Part shown: positions 42,346 through 50,877 of the stretch, piece after piece
Layout: each line of letters opens with the position of its first letter
Numbering within the stretch: the first letter of the stretch is position 1
Assembly: GCF_010731895.1 (NCBI RefSeq)
Contig: NZ_AP022596.1
Span: forward strand, 5,642,001-5,706,000
Direction: 5' to 3'
DNA length: 64,000 nucleotides
Source: Mycolicibacterium helvum
GTDB taxonomy: Bacteria; Actinomycetota; Actinomycetes; Mycobacteriales; Mycobacteriaceae
Notes under the pieces: model-generated
Told to the model about the DNA's origin: nothing
Database searches by the model: none
What the model saw: the letters and a program-made list of their open reading frames with translations, nothing else
Program-made: the position numbers and the translations under genes

Positions 42346-43269
42346 CTATGCGTTAGCAACCGTAGTGGATTGCGGCGCGACAGTGGGCGTCCAGCCGGGC
42401 GGGCCGAAGACGTATCCCAGACGATCGCGCCACCGGGTGGCTGCGCGCACGTCGTGGGCGATCGCCACGTATTCGCGGGTCTGCAGCTTCCAGATGTTGA
42501 ACGTGTTGACCGGCTTGGTCAGCCCGTAGTGCGGGCGGAACAGTTCAGGTGCAAAGGTGCCGAACAGCCGGTCCCAGAGAATGAAGATGCCGCCGTAGTT
42601 CTTGTCCAGATACTCGGGATCCATCCCGTGGTGCACCCGGTGGTGCGACGGTGTGTTGAAGACGAATTCGTATGCCCGGGGCAGCTTGTCGATGTGCTCG
42701 GTGTGCACCCAGAACTGGTAGATCAGGCTGATCGAGAAACCGGTGAACACCATCCACGGCGGAACACCCAAGAGTGGCAACGGAATCCAGATGATGATCT
42801 CGCCGCTGTTGTTCCATTTCTGGCGTAGCGCGGTCGCGAAGTTGAAATAGCGGCTGGAGTGGTGTGCCTGATGGGTGGCCCAGATCAGCCGCACCCGGTG
42901 AGCGATGCGGTGGTAGGCGTAGAACAGGATGTCTACCCCGACGATCGCTATCACCCACGTGTACCACTGCCGCGGCGACAGATGCCAGGGCGCGACGTAG
43001 GTGTACAGCGCCGCGTAACCCAGCAGGGCCAAGAACTTCCAGGCGCCCATCGTCGCGATCGACACCAGCCCCATGGAGATCGAGTTCCAGGAGTCGCGGG
43101 TGAGGTAGGCGCCCGATGCGGGACGGTCCGACTCGTCGGTCAACCGCTCGAGCTTGCGGGCGGCGGTCCATTCGATGATCAACAGCAGCAGGAAGAACGG
43201 GATCGCGAACAGCACCGGGTCCCGCATCGGCTGCGGGAGAACGGACAACCTTTCTCCGATTCGATCCAT
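42346..43269 (-). CDS. Sterol desaturase/fatty acid hydroxylase-family membrane protein
   Basis: 307-residue di-iron membrane oxygenase. The conserved His clusters are all visible: AYHRIAHRVRL, THQAHHSS, HTEHIDK and HRVHHGMD. Four to five hydrophobic segments (about 18-38, 62-90, 98-120, 175-200) fit the ERG3/FA2H topology. It would use O2 to desaturate or hydroxylate a lipid at the membrane. Substrate unknown; candidates are fatty acids, carotenoids or sterol-like lipids. The gene lies 33 nt upstream of the antiporter subunit gene. Confidence 0.88.
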   Translation of the reverse strand: MDRIGERLSVLPQPMRDPVLFAIPFFLLLLIIEWTAARKLERLTDESDRPASGAYLTRDSWNSISMGLVSIATMGAWKFLALLGYAALYTYVAPWHLSPRQWYTWVIAIVGVDILFYAYHRIAHRVRLIWATHQAHHSSRYFNFATALRQKWNNSGEIIIWIPLPLLGVPPWMVFTGFSISLIYQFWVHTEHIDKLPRAYEFVFNTPSHHRVHHGMDPEYLDKNYGGIFILWDRLFGTFAPELFRPHYGLTKPVNTFNIWKLQTREYVAIAHDVRAATRWRDRLGYVFGPPGWTPTVAPQSTTVANA

Positions 43270-43315
43270 GCCTGCTTCCTCCGATGTCGCCGGCCCAGCG
43301 GCCTCCCAGCCGGGA

Positions 43316-43345
43316 GTCTAACGCGATCTGTCCGCGTTGTTAGAC
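43316..43345. promoter_or_regulatory. Imperfect inverted repeat downstream of carboxylesterase and upstream of desaturase gene
   Basis: GTCTAACGCG (43316-43325) pairs with CGCGTT-GT-TAGAC (43333-43345), 10-bp arms with a 2-nt bulge. It lies between the carboxylesterase stop and the desaturase start on the same strand. It could be the esterase terminator or an operator of the desaturase promoter. Confidence 0.4.
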
Positions 43346-43364
43346 ACGTTGTCAGGAAGCCGCA

Positions 43365-44909
43365 TCAGCGGAAGCTGAGCACCTCATCGCCCCAGGCCAG
43401 CCGGATCTGGCGGTCCAGGTCGTCGACGACGCGGTCGTCCCGATCGATGACCAGGGTGGCGCGATCGTCGCTGCGGTAGGGCGCCCACTGCGGTTGCCCC
43501 ATCGGCACGTTGGGATCGCCGGTCGCCGCGAACGTGGTCCACCGGGTACGCATGCGTTCCGACAGTGCCTCGCCGGTTTTCAGGCCGCCGAGTTTGAAGG
43601 TGACGTCGCGAGCCCCGGAGACCAGGTTGCCCCACACGTAGATCAGCTCGGTGGCGTGCGCGGCACCGAGCCGGATCGCCTTGAAAATCGGTGTTGCCCA
43701 GTCGAATCGGTATAGATACACCGGGGCGGTGGCCCCATGCCCCTCGGCGAACCACACCGTGGGCATCCGGAAGCCCATGTCGCTGGCCACCCCGAGGCTG
43801 CGGGCGCGGGCCCGCCGGGCCGGGTAGGCCATACCGATCTGCTCGGCGGTGGGCAGCTGCAGACCCGGCTGGTCGTCGGCGATCTCGTTGAACATCGTGC
43901 GAATTGCTTTGGGCGCGATAGGCATCAACGGTGAGCGCATGAACCGGAACAGCGCGGCCTCGTCCTTGTTGGTGCCGATCAACAACGGCACCGGGTGCGT
44001 TTTCCCGGCGCGGGCCAGCGTCACCGGATAATCCGGAACGAGGTCCCCGTCGACGGTCGGGGCGAACGCCAGCCGTCCCGGCGTGGCGGTCGGGACGTGG
44101 TCGAACACCTCCATGGAGGCGTCGACCAGGGCCTGTACTGGCGCCCGGTGTGCCTCGGCGGCGGTCATTCCGAGCCGGTCCAGCAGCAGCTGCGCCACCG
44201 CGTCGGCCCGGCTGCTGTCATAGATCGACGTGGCCGGCGAACTCTGGGCGATGGCCCGGGAGAACAGCCCCGCAGCCTGCGGCACGGCCAGCAGGGTGGT
44301 GACGATCCCGGCGCCTGCGGATTCGCCGAACAGCGTCACCCGGTCCGGATCGCCGCCGAAGCCGGCGATGTTGTCCTGCACCCAGCGCAGCGCGGCGAGC
44401 ACGTCGCGCAGTGCGATATTGCTGTCGAAACCGGCCGATGAGAGGTCGATGAAGCCCAGCGCGCCGAGCCGGTAGTTGATGGTCACGACGACGACATCGG
44501 AGCCGTCGGCCAGCACTGTGCCGTCGTAGAGCGGCTGGCTGCCGGAGCCGAAGATGTAGGCCCCGCCGTGCACCCACACCATCACCGGCTTGGGATCAGC
44601 GGAATCGATCCCTGATGGCGCCCACACGTTGAGGAACAGGCAGTCCTCGTCGGCGCGGGTGCCAAGGCCCATCGGGATGGGACTGCGCGGCTGAGGGCTC
44701 ACCGGCCCGAATTCCGTCGCATCCATGACCTCGGCCGACGGCTGTGGGGGCACCGGCGCACGCCAGCGCAGTTCCCCGACGGGCGCGGCGGCGTAACGGA
44801 TGCCCTTCCACGTCGTGACCCGCCCGTCGTCGGTGCCGCGGACCGGGCCGTAGCTGGTCGCGACGACCGGCCGGTCGACGACCCGCCGGATGTTGGCTTC
44901 CGTTGTCAT
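43365..44909 (-). CDS. Type-B carboxylesterase
   Basis: 514-residue carboxylesterase/lipase of the acetylcholinesterase-like family, from ATG 44909. Visible features: substrate entry GPVRGTDDGRVTTWKGIRYAAAP, EDCLFLNVWAP, oxyanion-hole GGAYIFGSGS, nucleophile Ser in FGESAGAGIV, acidic NKDEAALF, and catalytic His in AAHATELIYV. No signal peptide, so intracellular. It may hydrolyse short esters, carbamates or lipid-linked esters. The upstream start of the open frame is replaced by ATG 44909, giving MTTEANIRRVV. A GTTACC/GGTAAC palindrome lies just upstream. Confidence 0.9.
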   Translation of the reverse strand: MTTEANIRRVVDRPVVATSYGPVRGTDDGRVTTWKGIRYAAAPVGELRWRAPVPPQPSAEVMDATEFGPVSPQPRSPIPMGLGTRADEDCLFLNVWAPSGIDSADPKPVMVWVHGGAYIFGSGSQPLYDGTVLADGSDVVVVTINYRLGALGFIDLSSAGFDSNIALRDVLAALRWVQDNIAGFGGDPDRVTLFGESAGAGIVTTLLAVPQAAGLFSRAIAQSSPATSIYDSSRADAVAQLLLDRLGMTAAEAHRAPVQALVDASMEVFDHVPTATPGRLAFAPTVDGDLVPDYPVTLARAGKTHPVPLLIGTNKDEAALFRFMRSPLMPIAPKAIRTMFNEIADDQPGLQLPTAEQIGMAYPARRARARSLGVASDMGFRMPTVWFAEGHGATAPVYLYRFDWATPIFKAIRLGAAHATELIYVWGNLVSGARDVTFKLGGLKTGEALSERMRTRWTTFAATGDPNVPMGQPQWAPYRSDDRATLVIDRDDRVVDDLDRQIRLAWGDEVLSFR

Positions 44910-44918
44910 CCCGCCCAC

Positions 44919-44934
44919 GTTACCGACGGGTAAC
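44919..44934. promoter_or_regulatory. GTTACC-N4-GGTAAC palindrome upstream of carboxylesterase
   Basis: GTTACCGACGGGTAAC has perfect 6-bp arms, 9 bp upstream of the esterase start codon. A similar TTAC/GTAA palindrome occurs at 46872-46885 in front of the MFS gene, suggesting a shared regulator or coincidence. Confidence 0.4.
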
Positions 44935-45041
44935 GGTCGCTGCCCCGTCGCCCTGCTCACCGCGGGCACCGCGTATGGCGGCGACCACAATCCCCCGCCC
45001 GGCTATCCTGACCAGGCTGCTAGCCGATGGAGGTGCCGAGC

Positions 45042-45377
45042 GTGCGGAAGTGGGCGCTGCTCCTGGCCGCCATCTGCGTCGAGGTCACCGGGACGTTGTC
45101 GCTGCGTGCATCCCAGGACCAGCGCGCCTGGCTGGTGGTCGTGGTGGTCGGCTATCTCGCCTCGTTCTACTTCCTCGCGCTGGTGCTGCGGGCCGGCATG
45201 CCGGTCGGCGTGGCCTACGGCGTCTGGGGTGCGGTGGGAACCGCGGCGACGGCGGCGCTGGCCGCCGTGATCTTCGGTGACCCGTTCACCACCCCGATCA
45301 TCGCGGGTATCGGGCTGATCATCGCCGGGGTGCTCTTGGTGGAGCTCGGTTCGCGGCACCAGGAGACGCCGCCGTGA
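45042..45377 (+). CDS. SMR-family multidrug efflux protein, subunit 1
   Basis: 111-residue four-helix small multidrug resistance protein. The essential membrane-embedded Glu is in helix 1 (LLLAAICVEVTGTLSLRAS). Helix 4 is IIAGIGLIIAGVLLVELG. Start GTG 45042 is chosen because GGAGG lies exactly 8 nt upstream; ATG 45027 would leave no SD. The next gene encodes a second SMR protein, overlapping. Paired SMR proteins usually form obligate heterodimers that export cationic drugs or guanidinium-type compounds. Confidence 0.9.
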   Translation: MRKWALLLAAICVEVTGTLSLRASQDQRAWLVVVVVGYLASFYFLALVLRAGMPVGVAYGVWGAVGTAATAALAAVIFGDPFTTPIIAGIGLIIAGVLLVELGSRHQETPP

Positions 45378-45700
45378 TGTGGCTGACGCTGGCGGGGGCC
45401 ATCCTTATCGAGGTGTGCGCGACCCTGTCGTTGCGCGCTTCGGACGGCTTCCGCAAGAAGATCTGGATCGCGCCGATGGCGATCGGCTATCTGGTGTCGT
45501 TCACGTTGCTGTCGGTCACGCTGTCGCTGGGCATGCCGGTCGGCGTCGCCTACGGGGTGTGGTCGGCGGCCGGTGTGGCGCTGATCGCTGTGATCGCGCG
45601 GGCGCTGTTCAACGAGCCGCTGACCCCGCTGATGGTGGCGGGCATCGGGCTGATCATCGCCGGAGTGCTCACGATTGAGCTGACGGGTTCCGTGGGCTGA
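45377..45700 (+). CDS. SMR-family multidrug efflux protein, subunit 2
   Basis: Second four-helix SMR protein, 107 residues from ATG 45377 (TGATG overlap with the partner; GTG 45374 is also possible). The active Glu lies in helix 1 (GAILIEVCATLSLRAS), with GMPVGVAYGVWSAAGVALIAVIA in helix 3. It is clearly paralogous to subunit 1 and likely heterodimerises with opposite topology. The 3' end overlaps the convergent MFS gene by 32 nt. Confidence 0.9.
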   Translation: MWLTLAGAILIEVCATLSLRASDGFRKKIWIAPMAIGYLVSFTLLSVTLSLGMPVGVAYGVWSAAGVALIAVIARALFNEPLTPLMVAGIGLIIAGVLTIELTGSVG

Positions 45701-46862
45701 GTGCCCAGCCCAGCGCCACCGCCGCCAGCCCGGCCGCGACAACGCTGAGCAGCCCCACCCGCAGTGACACCGCATCGGCGATCGCGCCAACGACGATCGG
45801 TGAGCCAAGGAACCCGACCCGCATGAGCCAGGTCAGCACCGTCAATCCGGTGCCGGAGCGCAGACCCGGCAGCTCGTCTGCGGCGTGCATCGCGCCAGGC
45901 ACCAGTGTGGCTGAACCGAATCCGGCGGCGGCGAAGCCGGCGATGGTGCCGGGCACGCTCGGGAATGCCAGCGCGGCCGCCATGCCCAGCGCGACGATCA
46001 CGCCGCCGGCCCGGGCCACCGCTGCCTGCCCCCACCGGTCGACCATCCGATCACCGAACGTCCGGCCGATGAGCTGGCAGCCGACCATGGCAACGTATCC
46101 GAGCGCGGCGATCGCGGCCGGCGCCGACAGCGAGTCGTGCAGGTACAGCGTGGCCCACGAGCTACCCCCGTCCTCGACGACGGCGCCGGCGATCGCGATG
46201 GTCACCAGGGCGGCCAGCACGAGGTAAATGGGGCGGCCCGACCGGGCGGTCGCCTGGGCCTGGTGCTGGTGAGCAGGCTCGTCATGGTCGGGACCGGGCA
46301 GCAGGAAGCGGTAGCTGATCAGGCAGACCGCGCAGAGCAGCAGACCGGACGCGGACAGCTGTACCGCCCGGGGAACGCCGAGATAGATTGTGCCCGCGCC
46401 GATCAGGCCGCCCAGGACTGCGCCCGACGACCAGACCGCGTGCAGTGAGTTGATGATCGACCGCCCGTAGCCGCGTTGAAGCCGCAACCCGTGCATGTTC
46501 TGGGCGACATCGGTCACCGAATCGGCGGCGCCGGCGCAGAACAACGCCGCGGCCAGCATCGCGCCGCTGGGCGCCAACCCGGCAGCGAAGACGAACACCG
46601 CGATCAGCACGCTCCCGACGACCGCCACGACCGCGGAGCGGTAGCGACGGATCAGTGCGGCCGCGGTGGGACCGGTCAGCAGCGCACCCGCCGAGAACGC
46701 GGCCACCGACAGACCGAAAGCCGTATTGGACAACCCGAGGTCCGCCTTGATCTCGGGATAACGCGGCAGCAGATTGGCGAACAGCGCGCCGTTGGTCAAG
46801 AACAGCGCCGCCGTCGCGACCCGGGCTCGGCGGTTGCGCACGTCGAGTTCGGGGGTGCCCAC
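45669..46862 (-). CDS. MFS transporter
   Basis: About 397-residue major facilitator protein with 12 predicted helices. First helix ATAALFLTNGALFANLLPRYPEIKADLGLS; the MFS loop 2-3 is GPTAAALIRRYRSAVV; middle loop is His-rich (DHDEPAHQHQ). The overall pattern resembles the YbjJ/YfcJ-like sugar-or-drug efflux clade, substrate not identified. GTG 46862 gives MGTPELDVRNRR; an upstream longer frame overlaps malQ and is less likely. Divergent from malQ with only 30 bp between starts, which hold a perfect palindrome. Confidence 0.82.
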   Translation of the reverse strand: MGTPELDVRNRRARVATAALFLTNGALFANLLPRYPEIKADLGLSNTAFGLSVAAFSAGALLTGPTAAALIRRYRSAVVAVVGSVLIAVFVFAAGLAPSGAMLAAALFCAGAADSVTDVAQNMHGLRLQRGYGRSIINSLHAVWSSGAVLGGLIGAGTIYLGVPRAVQLSASGLLLCAVCLISYRFLLPGPDHDEPAHQHQAQATARSGRPIYLVLAALVTIAIAGAVVEDGGSSWATLYLHDSLSAPAAIAALGYVAMVGCQLIGRTFGDRMVDRWGQAAVARAGGVIVALGMAAALAFPSVPGTIAGFAAAGFGSATLVPGAMHAADELPGLRSGTGLTVLTWLMRVGFLGSPIVVGAIADAVSLRVGLLSVVAAGLAAVALGWALSPRNPSAQS

Positions 46863-46871
46863 GTGAGGCGA

Positions 46872-46885
46872 GGTTACGGGTAACC
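46872..46885. promoter_or_regulatory. GGTTAC-GG-GTAACC palindrome between MFS gene and malQ
   Basis: Perfect 6-bp inverted repeat with 2-nt centre, within the 30-bp divergent region. It is well placed to overlap both starts and may be an operator coordinating them. Confidence 0.5.
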
Positions 46886-46892
46886 AAGCAAG

Positions 46893-49034
46893 ATGGCAGC
46901 CATGACTGATTCGTCGCTGTCCGAACTGGCCCACCGGTTCGGCGTGGCCACCGAATATCACGACTGGACGGGACGGCTCGAGACGGTCGACGAGGCCACC
47001 CTGGTGGCGGTGCTGGCCGCGCTCGGCGTCGAAGCCGGAACCGAAGAGTGCCGTGCAGCGGCACTTTCGGCCGAGAACAACCGGTACTGGTCGCGGTCAC
47101 TGCCGCCGACGATCATTGGCCGTGCGGCCAGCGAGACGTCATTCTGGGTTCATGTCAGCCACGGCGATCCGGCGCACGTCTGGGTTCGCCTCGAGGACGG
47201 CACGGTCCGTACCGGGGTGCGCCAGGCTGACAACTGGACGCCGCCGTTCGATCTGAACGGCAGGCTGGTGGGCGAGGCGACGTTCGTGTTGCCGGCGGAT
47301 CTGCCGCTGGGCTATCACCGGGTCCACCTGCGCTCCGGCGGTCAGGAGTCGAGCACGCCGCTGATCATCACCCCAGCCTGGCTGGGGCTGCCGACGCGGC
47401 TCGGAGCACGCCGCACCTGGGGGCTGGCCACCCAGCTCTACAGTGTGCGCTCGAAGAACTCATGGGGTGTCGGGGATCTCGGCGATCTCGCCGATCTGGC
47501 GGTGTGGGCCGGGGCGCGCCACGGCGCCGGGTACGTCCTTGTCAACCCGTTGCAGGCGTCGGCGCCCACCGAACCGATGGAGCCCTCCCCCTACCTGCCG
47601 TCGTCGCGGCGATTCACCAACGCGCTGTACCTGCGGGTTGAGAACGTCCCCGAATTCGCCTTTCTGCCCAAACGCGGCCGGGTATGGAAACTGCGCGCCG
47701 CGATCCAGGGACGCGCTCGCAAAGTCGACACCATCGACCGCGACGCCGCATGGGCAGCCAAACGCGTTGCGCTGAAGGCGATTTACCGGGTTCCCCGGTC
47801 GGCGGGCCGCCAGCTGGCGTTCGAAGCGTTCAAGGAGCGGGAAGGACGCGCCCTCGACGACTTCGCCACCTGGTCGGCGCTGGCCGAGAAGTACGGCAGC
47901 AACTGGCATGAGTGGCCGAAATCGCTGCGGCACCCTGCTGGCCCCGAGGTGCTCGCGTTCGCCGAGCGGCACAGCGCGAGCGTCGATTTCCACCGGTGGC
48001 TGCAGTGGCAGCTCGATGATCAACTCGCCGTCACCCAGTCCCAGGCGGTCCGCACCGGGATGGCGTTGGGCATTATGCACGATCTGGCCGTCGGTGTGCA
48101 TCCCGACGGCGCCGATGCCTGGGCACTTCAAGACGTACTGGCGCTGGGGGTGGCCGCGGGTGCGCCGCCCGACGAGTTCAATCAGCTGGGCCAGAACTGG
48201 TCACAACCGCCCTGGCGCCCCGATCAGCTCGAAGAGCTTGGCTACCAACCATTCCGGGCATTGATCCAGACGATCCTGCGGCACGCGGGCGGGGTGCGCA
48301 TCGACCACATCATCGGGCTGTTCCGGCTGTGGTGGATTCCCGCGGGTGCAGCGCCGACCAAGGGCACCTACGTCCGCTACAACCACGACGCGATGATCGG
48401 CATCGTCGCGTTGGAGGCCTACCGGGCCGGTGCTGTCGTCGTCGGCGAGGACCTTGGCACGGTGGAGCCGTGGGTGCGTGACTATCTACGCGCGCGCGGG
48501 ATCTTGGGCACGTCGATCCTGTGGTTCGAACGGGACAACGATGGTGACCGTGGTCCGCTGCGAGCCGAGCGGTGGCGCGAACTGTGTCTGTCCTCGGTGA
48601 CCACCCACGACTTGCCGCCGACGCCCGGCTATCTGGCCGGCGAACATGTGCGGTTGCGCGACGAGCTGGGCCTGCTCACCCGGCCCGCCGAGGACGAACT
48701 GGCCGACGACCGGACCGAGCAGGCGGCGTGGATGGCCGAACTGCGCCGGGTCGGTCTGCTCGGCTCCGATCCCGACGAGGAGCAGGTGATCCTGGCCCTC
48801 CACCGGTATCTGGCCCGCACCCCGTCCCGGCTGTTGGCGCTGGCACTGACCGACGCCGTCGGCGACCGGCGCACCCAGAACCAGCCGGGCACCACCAACG
48901 AGTACCCGAATTGGCGAGTCCCGCTGACCGGGCCGGACGGCGCACCGATGCTGCTGGAGGATGTGCTGACCGACCCGCGGGCACAGACACTGGCTGCCGC
49001 GCTGCACGCTGCCACCCTCGCGCGCCAGGAATAG
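46893..49034 (+). CDS. malQ: 4-alpha-glucanotransferase (amylomaltase)
   Basis: GH77 enzyme that transfers glucan segments between maltodextrins, feeding glycogen and trehalose metabolism. 713 residues, close to the M. tuberculosis MalQ length. An N-terminal mycobacterial extension (about 1-170) precedes the barrel. Catalytic residues: nucleophile Asp in GGVRIDHIIGLFRLWWIP, acid/base Glu in VVGEDLGTV, stabilising Asp in TTHDLPPTPGYL. The 250s-like loop PLQASAPTEPMEPSPYLPSSRRFTN is typical. Start ATG 46893 or ATG 46902; neither has a good SD. Followed by a Nudix gene after 2 nt. Confidence 0.95.
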   Translation: MAAMTDSSLSELAHRFGVATEYHDWTGRLETVDEATLVAVLAALGVEAGTEECRAAALSAENNRYWSRSLPPTIIGRAASETSFWVHVSHGDPAHVWVRLEDGTVRTGVRQADNWTPPFDLNGRLVGEATFVLPADLPLGYHRVHLRSGGQESSTPLIITPAWLGLPTRLGARRTWGLATQLYSVRSKNSWGVGDLGDLADLAVWAGARHGAGYVLVNPLQASAPTEPMEPSPYLPSSRRFTNALYLRVENVPEFAFLPKRGRVWKLRAAIQGRARKVDTIDRDAAWAAKRVALKAIYRVPRSAGRQLAFEAFKEREGRALDDFATWSALAEKYGSNWHEWPKSLRHPAGPEVLAFAERHSASVDFHRWLQWQLDDQLAVTQSQAVRTGMALGIMHDLAVGVHPDGADAWALQDVLALGVAAGAPPDEFNQLGQNWSQPPWRPDQLEELGYQPFRALIQTILRHAGGVRIDHIIGLFRLWWIPAGAAPTKGTYVRYNHDAMIGIVALEAYRAGAVVVGEDLGTVEPWVRDYLRARGILGTSILWFERDNDGDRGPLRAERWRELCLSSVTTHDLPPTPGYLAGEHVRLRDELGLLTRPAEDELADDRTEQAAWMAELRRVGLLGSDPDEEQVILALHRYLARTPSRLLALALTDAVGDRRTQNQPGTTNEYPNWRVPLTGPDGAPMLLEDVLTDPRAQTLAAALHAATLARQE

Positions 49035-49036
49035 CG

Positions 49037-49531
49037 ATGCCGAAATTCAGTGCGGGCGTGCTGTTGCACCGGGTAACCGATGGGGTCGCTGAGGTACTGA
49101 TCGGTCACCCGGGCGGACCATTCTGGGCGCGCAAGGACGACGGCGCGTGGTCGATCCCGAAGGGCGAGCACGAGCCCGACGAGGACCCGTGGGCGGCCGC
49201 GCAACGCGAGTTCGCCGAAGAACTGGGTTGCGCTGTCCCCGAAGGTCCCCGGATCGCGTTCGATGCGGTCAAGCAGCCGAGCGGCAAGGTGCTGACGGTG
49301 TTCGCCGTCAACGCCGACCTGGACGTGGCCGATGCGCACAGCAACACCTTCACGCTGGAATGGCCGAAGGGGTCGGGACGGCTGCAGGAGTTTCCCGAGC
49401 TGGATCGGGTGGCGTGGTTCGCGGTGGCGCAGGCACGGCGGAAGCTGCTCAAAGGACACGTGGTGTTCCTGGATCTGTTGATGGCTCATCAGTCGGGACT
49501 CGGTGAAGGCGATCCGGGCCCGGAGGGTTAG
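49037..49531 (+). CDS. Nudix hydrolase
   Basis: 164-residue Nudix-fold pyrophosphohydrolase from ATG 49037, just after malQ (gap 2 nt). The Nudix box is complete: GEHEPDEDPWAAAQREFAEELG (G-x5-E-x7-REUxEExG). N-terminal SAGVLLHRVTDGVAEVLIGHPGGPFW suggests a dinucleoside polyphosphate or sanitising (NTP/capping) type. The substrate cannot be inferred from sequence. A longer frame in another phase overlapping malQ is spurious. Confidence 0.9.
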   Translation: MPKFSAGVLLHRVTDGVAEVLIGHPGGPFWARKDDGAWSIPKGEHEPDEDPWAAAQREFAEELGCAVPEGPRIAFDAVKQPSGKVLTVFAVNADLDVADAHSNTFTLEWPKGSGRLQEFPELDRVAWFAVAQARRKLLKGHVVFLDLLMAHQSGLGEGDPGPEG

Positions 49532-49540
49532 CCTCACGCA

Positions 49541-50422
49541 ATGATGATCGGTGTCGTCGCTCCCATCGCGGCCGGGGTCACCGCCGATCCCGTCTGGATG
49601 GGTGAATTCGCCCGCCACCTCGAGGCCTGCGGCTTCGAGTCGATCATCATGGCCGAGCACACCGTGCTGGTGACGCAGTACGCCAGCGTGTATCCCTACG
49701 ATCCGTCCGGCCGGGTCGAGGTGGCCCCGGAGTGTCCGGTGCCCGATCCGCTGGAGCTGTTGGCATTTCTGGCCGGCCAGACCACGACGTTGGGGCTGGC
49801 CACCGGTGTCCTCGTGTTGCCCAACCACCATCCGGTGATGCTGGCCAAACGGGCCGCCACCGTCGACGTGCTCTCCGGCGGCCGGCTGCGGTTGTGTGTC
49901 GGGGTGGGGTGGCTGCAGGAGGAGATCGAAGCCTGCGGAGCCGATTTCGATACCCGGGGCCGGCGCGCCGACGAGCAGATTCAGGTGCTGCGGGCGCTCT
50001 GGGCCGACCATCCCGATGGGGTCAGCCATCACGGCGAGTTCTACGATTTCGCCAACGCGATGTCGTACCCCAAACCGGTTGCCAGTCAAGGTGTTCCGAT
50101 TCATATCGGCGGGCATAGCCGGCTGGCGGCGCGCCGGGCAGGACGGTTGGGTGACGGATTCCAGCCGCTCGGGGTCGCCGGCGGCGAGCTGACGACGTTG
50201 GTCGAGGTCATGCGGGTGGCGGCCGAGGACGCTGGACGCGATCCGGATTCGCTCGAGCTGTCGTTGGGCCATCTCGTCACCAAGGTCGACGCCGACCGCG
50301 CTGGACGGCTGGCCGAGGTGGGGGCTGACCGGCTGGTGCTGGGGATGCCGCCGGTCACCGATATCAACGAGGCCAAGGACATCGCGTCAGCGTGCGCGCA
50401 GCGGCTCGGCATGCGGCCGTGA
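49541..50422 (+). CDS. LLM-class F420-dependent oxidoreductase
   Basis: 293-residue TIM-barrel luciferase-like monooxygenase-family protein. Features: FARHLEACGFESIIMAEHTVL, GQTTTLGLATGVLVLPNHHPVMLAKRAATVDVLSGGRLRLCVGVGW, and IPIHIGGHSRLAARRAGRLGDGFQP. Mycobacteria carry many such enzymes using coenzyme F420, often in polyketide/sterol or lipid chemistry. Substrate unknown. The downstream SnoaL-like gene overlaps in GTGA, so the two act together. Confidence 0.86.
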   Translation: MMIGVVAPIAAGVTADPVWMGEFARHLEACGFESIIMAEHTVLVTQYASVYPYDPSGRVEVAPECPVPDPLELLAFLAGQTTTLGLATGVLVLPNHHPVMLAKRAATVDVLSGGRLRLCVGVGWLQEEIEACGADFDTRGRRADEQIQVLRALWADHPDGVSHHGEFYDFANAMSYPKPVASQGVPIHIGGHSRLAARRAGRLGDGFQPLGVAGGELTTLVEVMRVAAEDAGRDPDSLELSLGHLVTKVDADRAGRLAEVGADRLVLGMPPVTDINEAKDIASACAQRLGMRP

Positions 50423-50874
50423 GTCTTTCGGTGGCGGATCGGTTGGCGCTGTCAGAGCTGGTGCATCGCTATGCCGCTGCCGTCGACGATCAGGATGTCG
50501 AGACGGTGCTCGGATTGTTCCGCGGTGACGGGGAATTGGTCCTGCCCGATCCGCCGGACGTGCTGACACCGGTGCGCCGCCATCATGGTCCGGACACTAT
50601 CGGGGCCGCGTTGGCCGCGGCGACCAACGTCGGGCGTACGCATCACGCCATCGATTCCGAGGTCTATACCGTGGACTCGAATCCCGATCTGGCACTTGGG
50701 CGTATCGCGGCGACCGCGCATCATTGGAGCCGCCGTGACGAGGGCATCGTCGACCTGGTCTGGTATCTGCGCTACGACGACGAGTACGCGCGGGGCGAGT
50801 CGGGTTGGCTTGTGGCGCGGCGCGCCCTGACGATCAACGCGATCGAGACGCGGCCGACCCGCCGCCTGCGCTGA
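50419..50874 (+). CDS. SnoaL-like (NTF2-fold) protein
   Basis: 151-residue NTF2-fold protein from GTG 50419, overlapping the previous stop. Typical features are the N-terminal helix LALSELVHRYAAAVDDQDVETVLGLFRGDGELVL and the SnoaL His/Arg strand pattern. Relatives are cyclases, hydratases or hydroxylase partners in polyketide/steroid chemistry. Probably co-functions with the LLM oxidoreductase. No active-site assignment possible. It faces the MscS-CNB gene tail to tail with a 3-nt gap. Confidence 0.82.
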   Translation: MSLSVADRLALSELVHRYAAAVDDQDVETVLGLFRGDGELVLPDPPDVLTPVRRHHGPDTIGAALAAATNVGRTHHAIDSEVYTVDSNPDLALGRIAATAHHWSRRDEGIVDLVWYLRYDDEYARGESGWLVARRALTINAIETRPTRRLR

Positions 50875-50877
50875 TTC

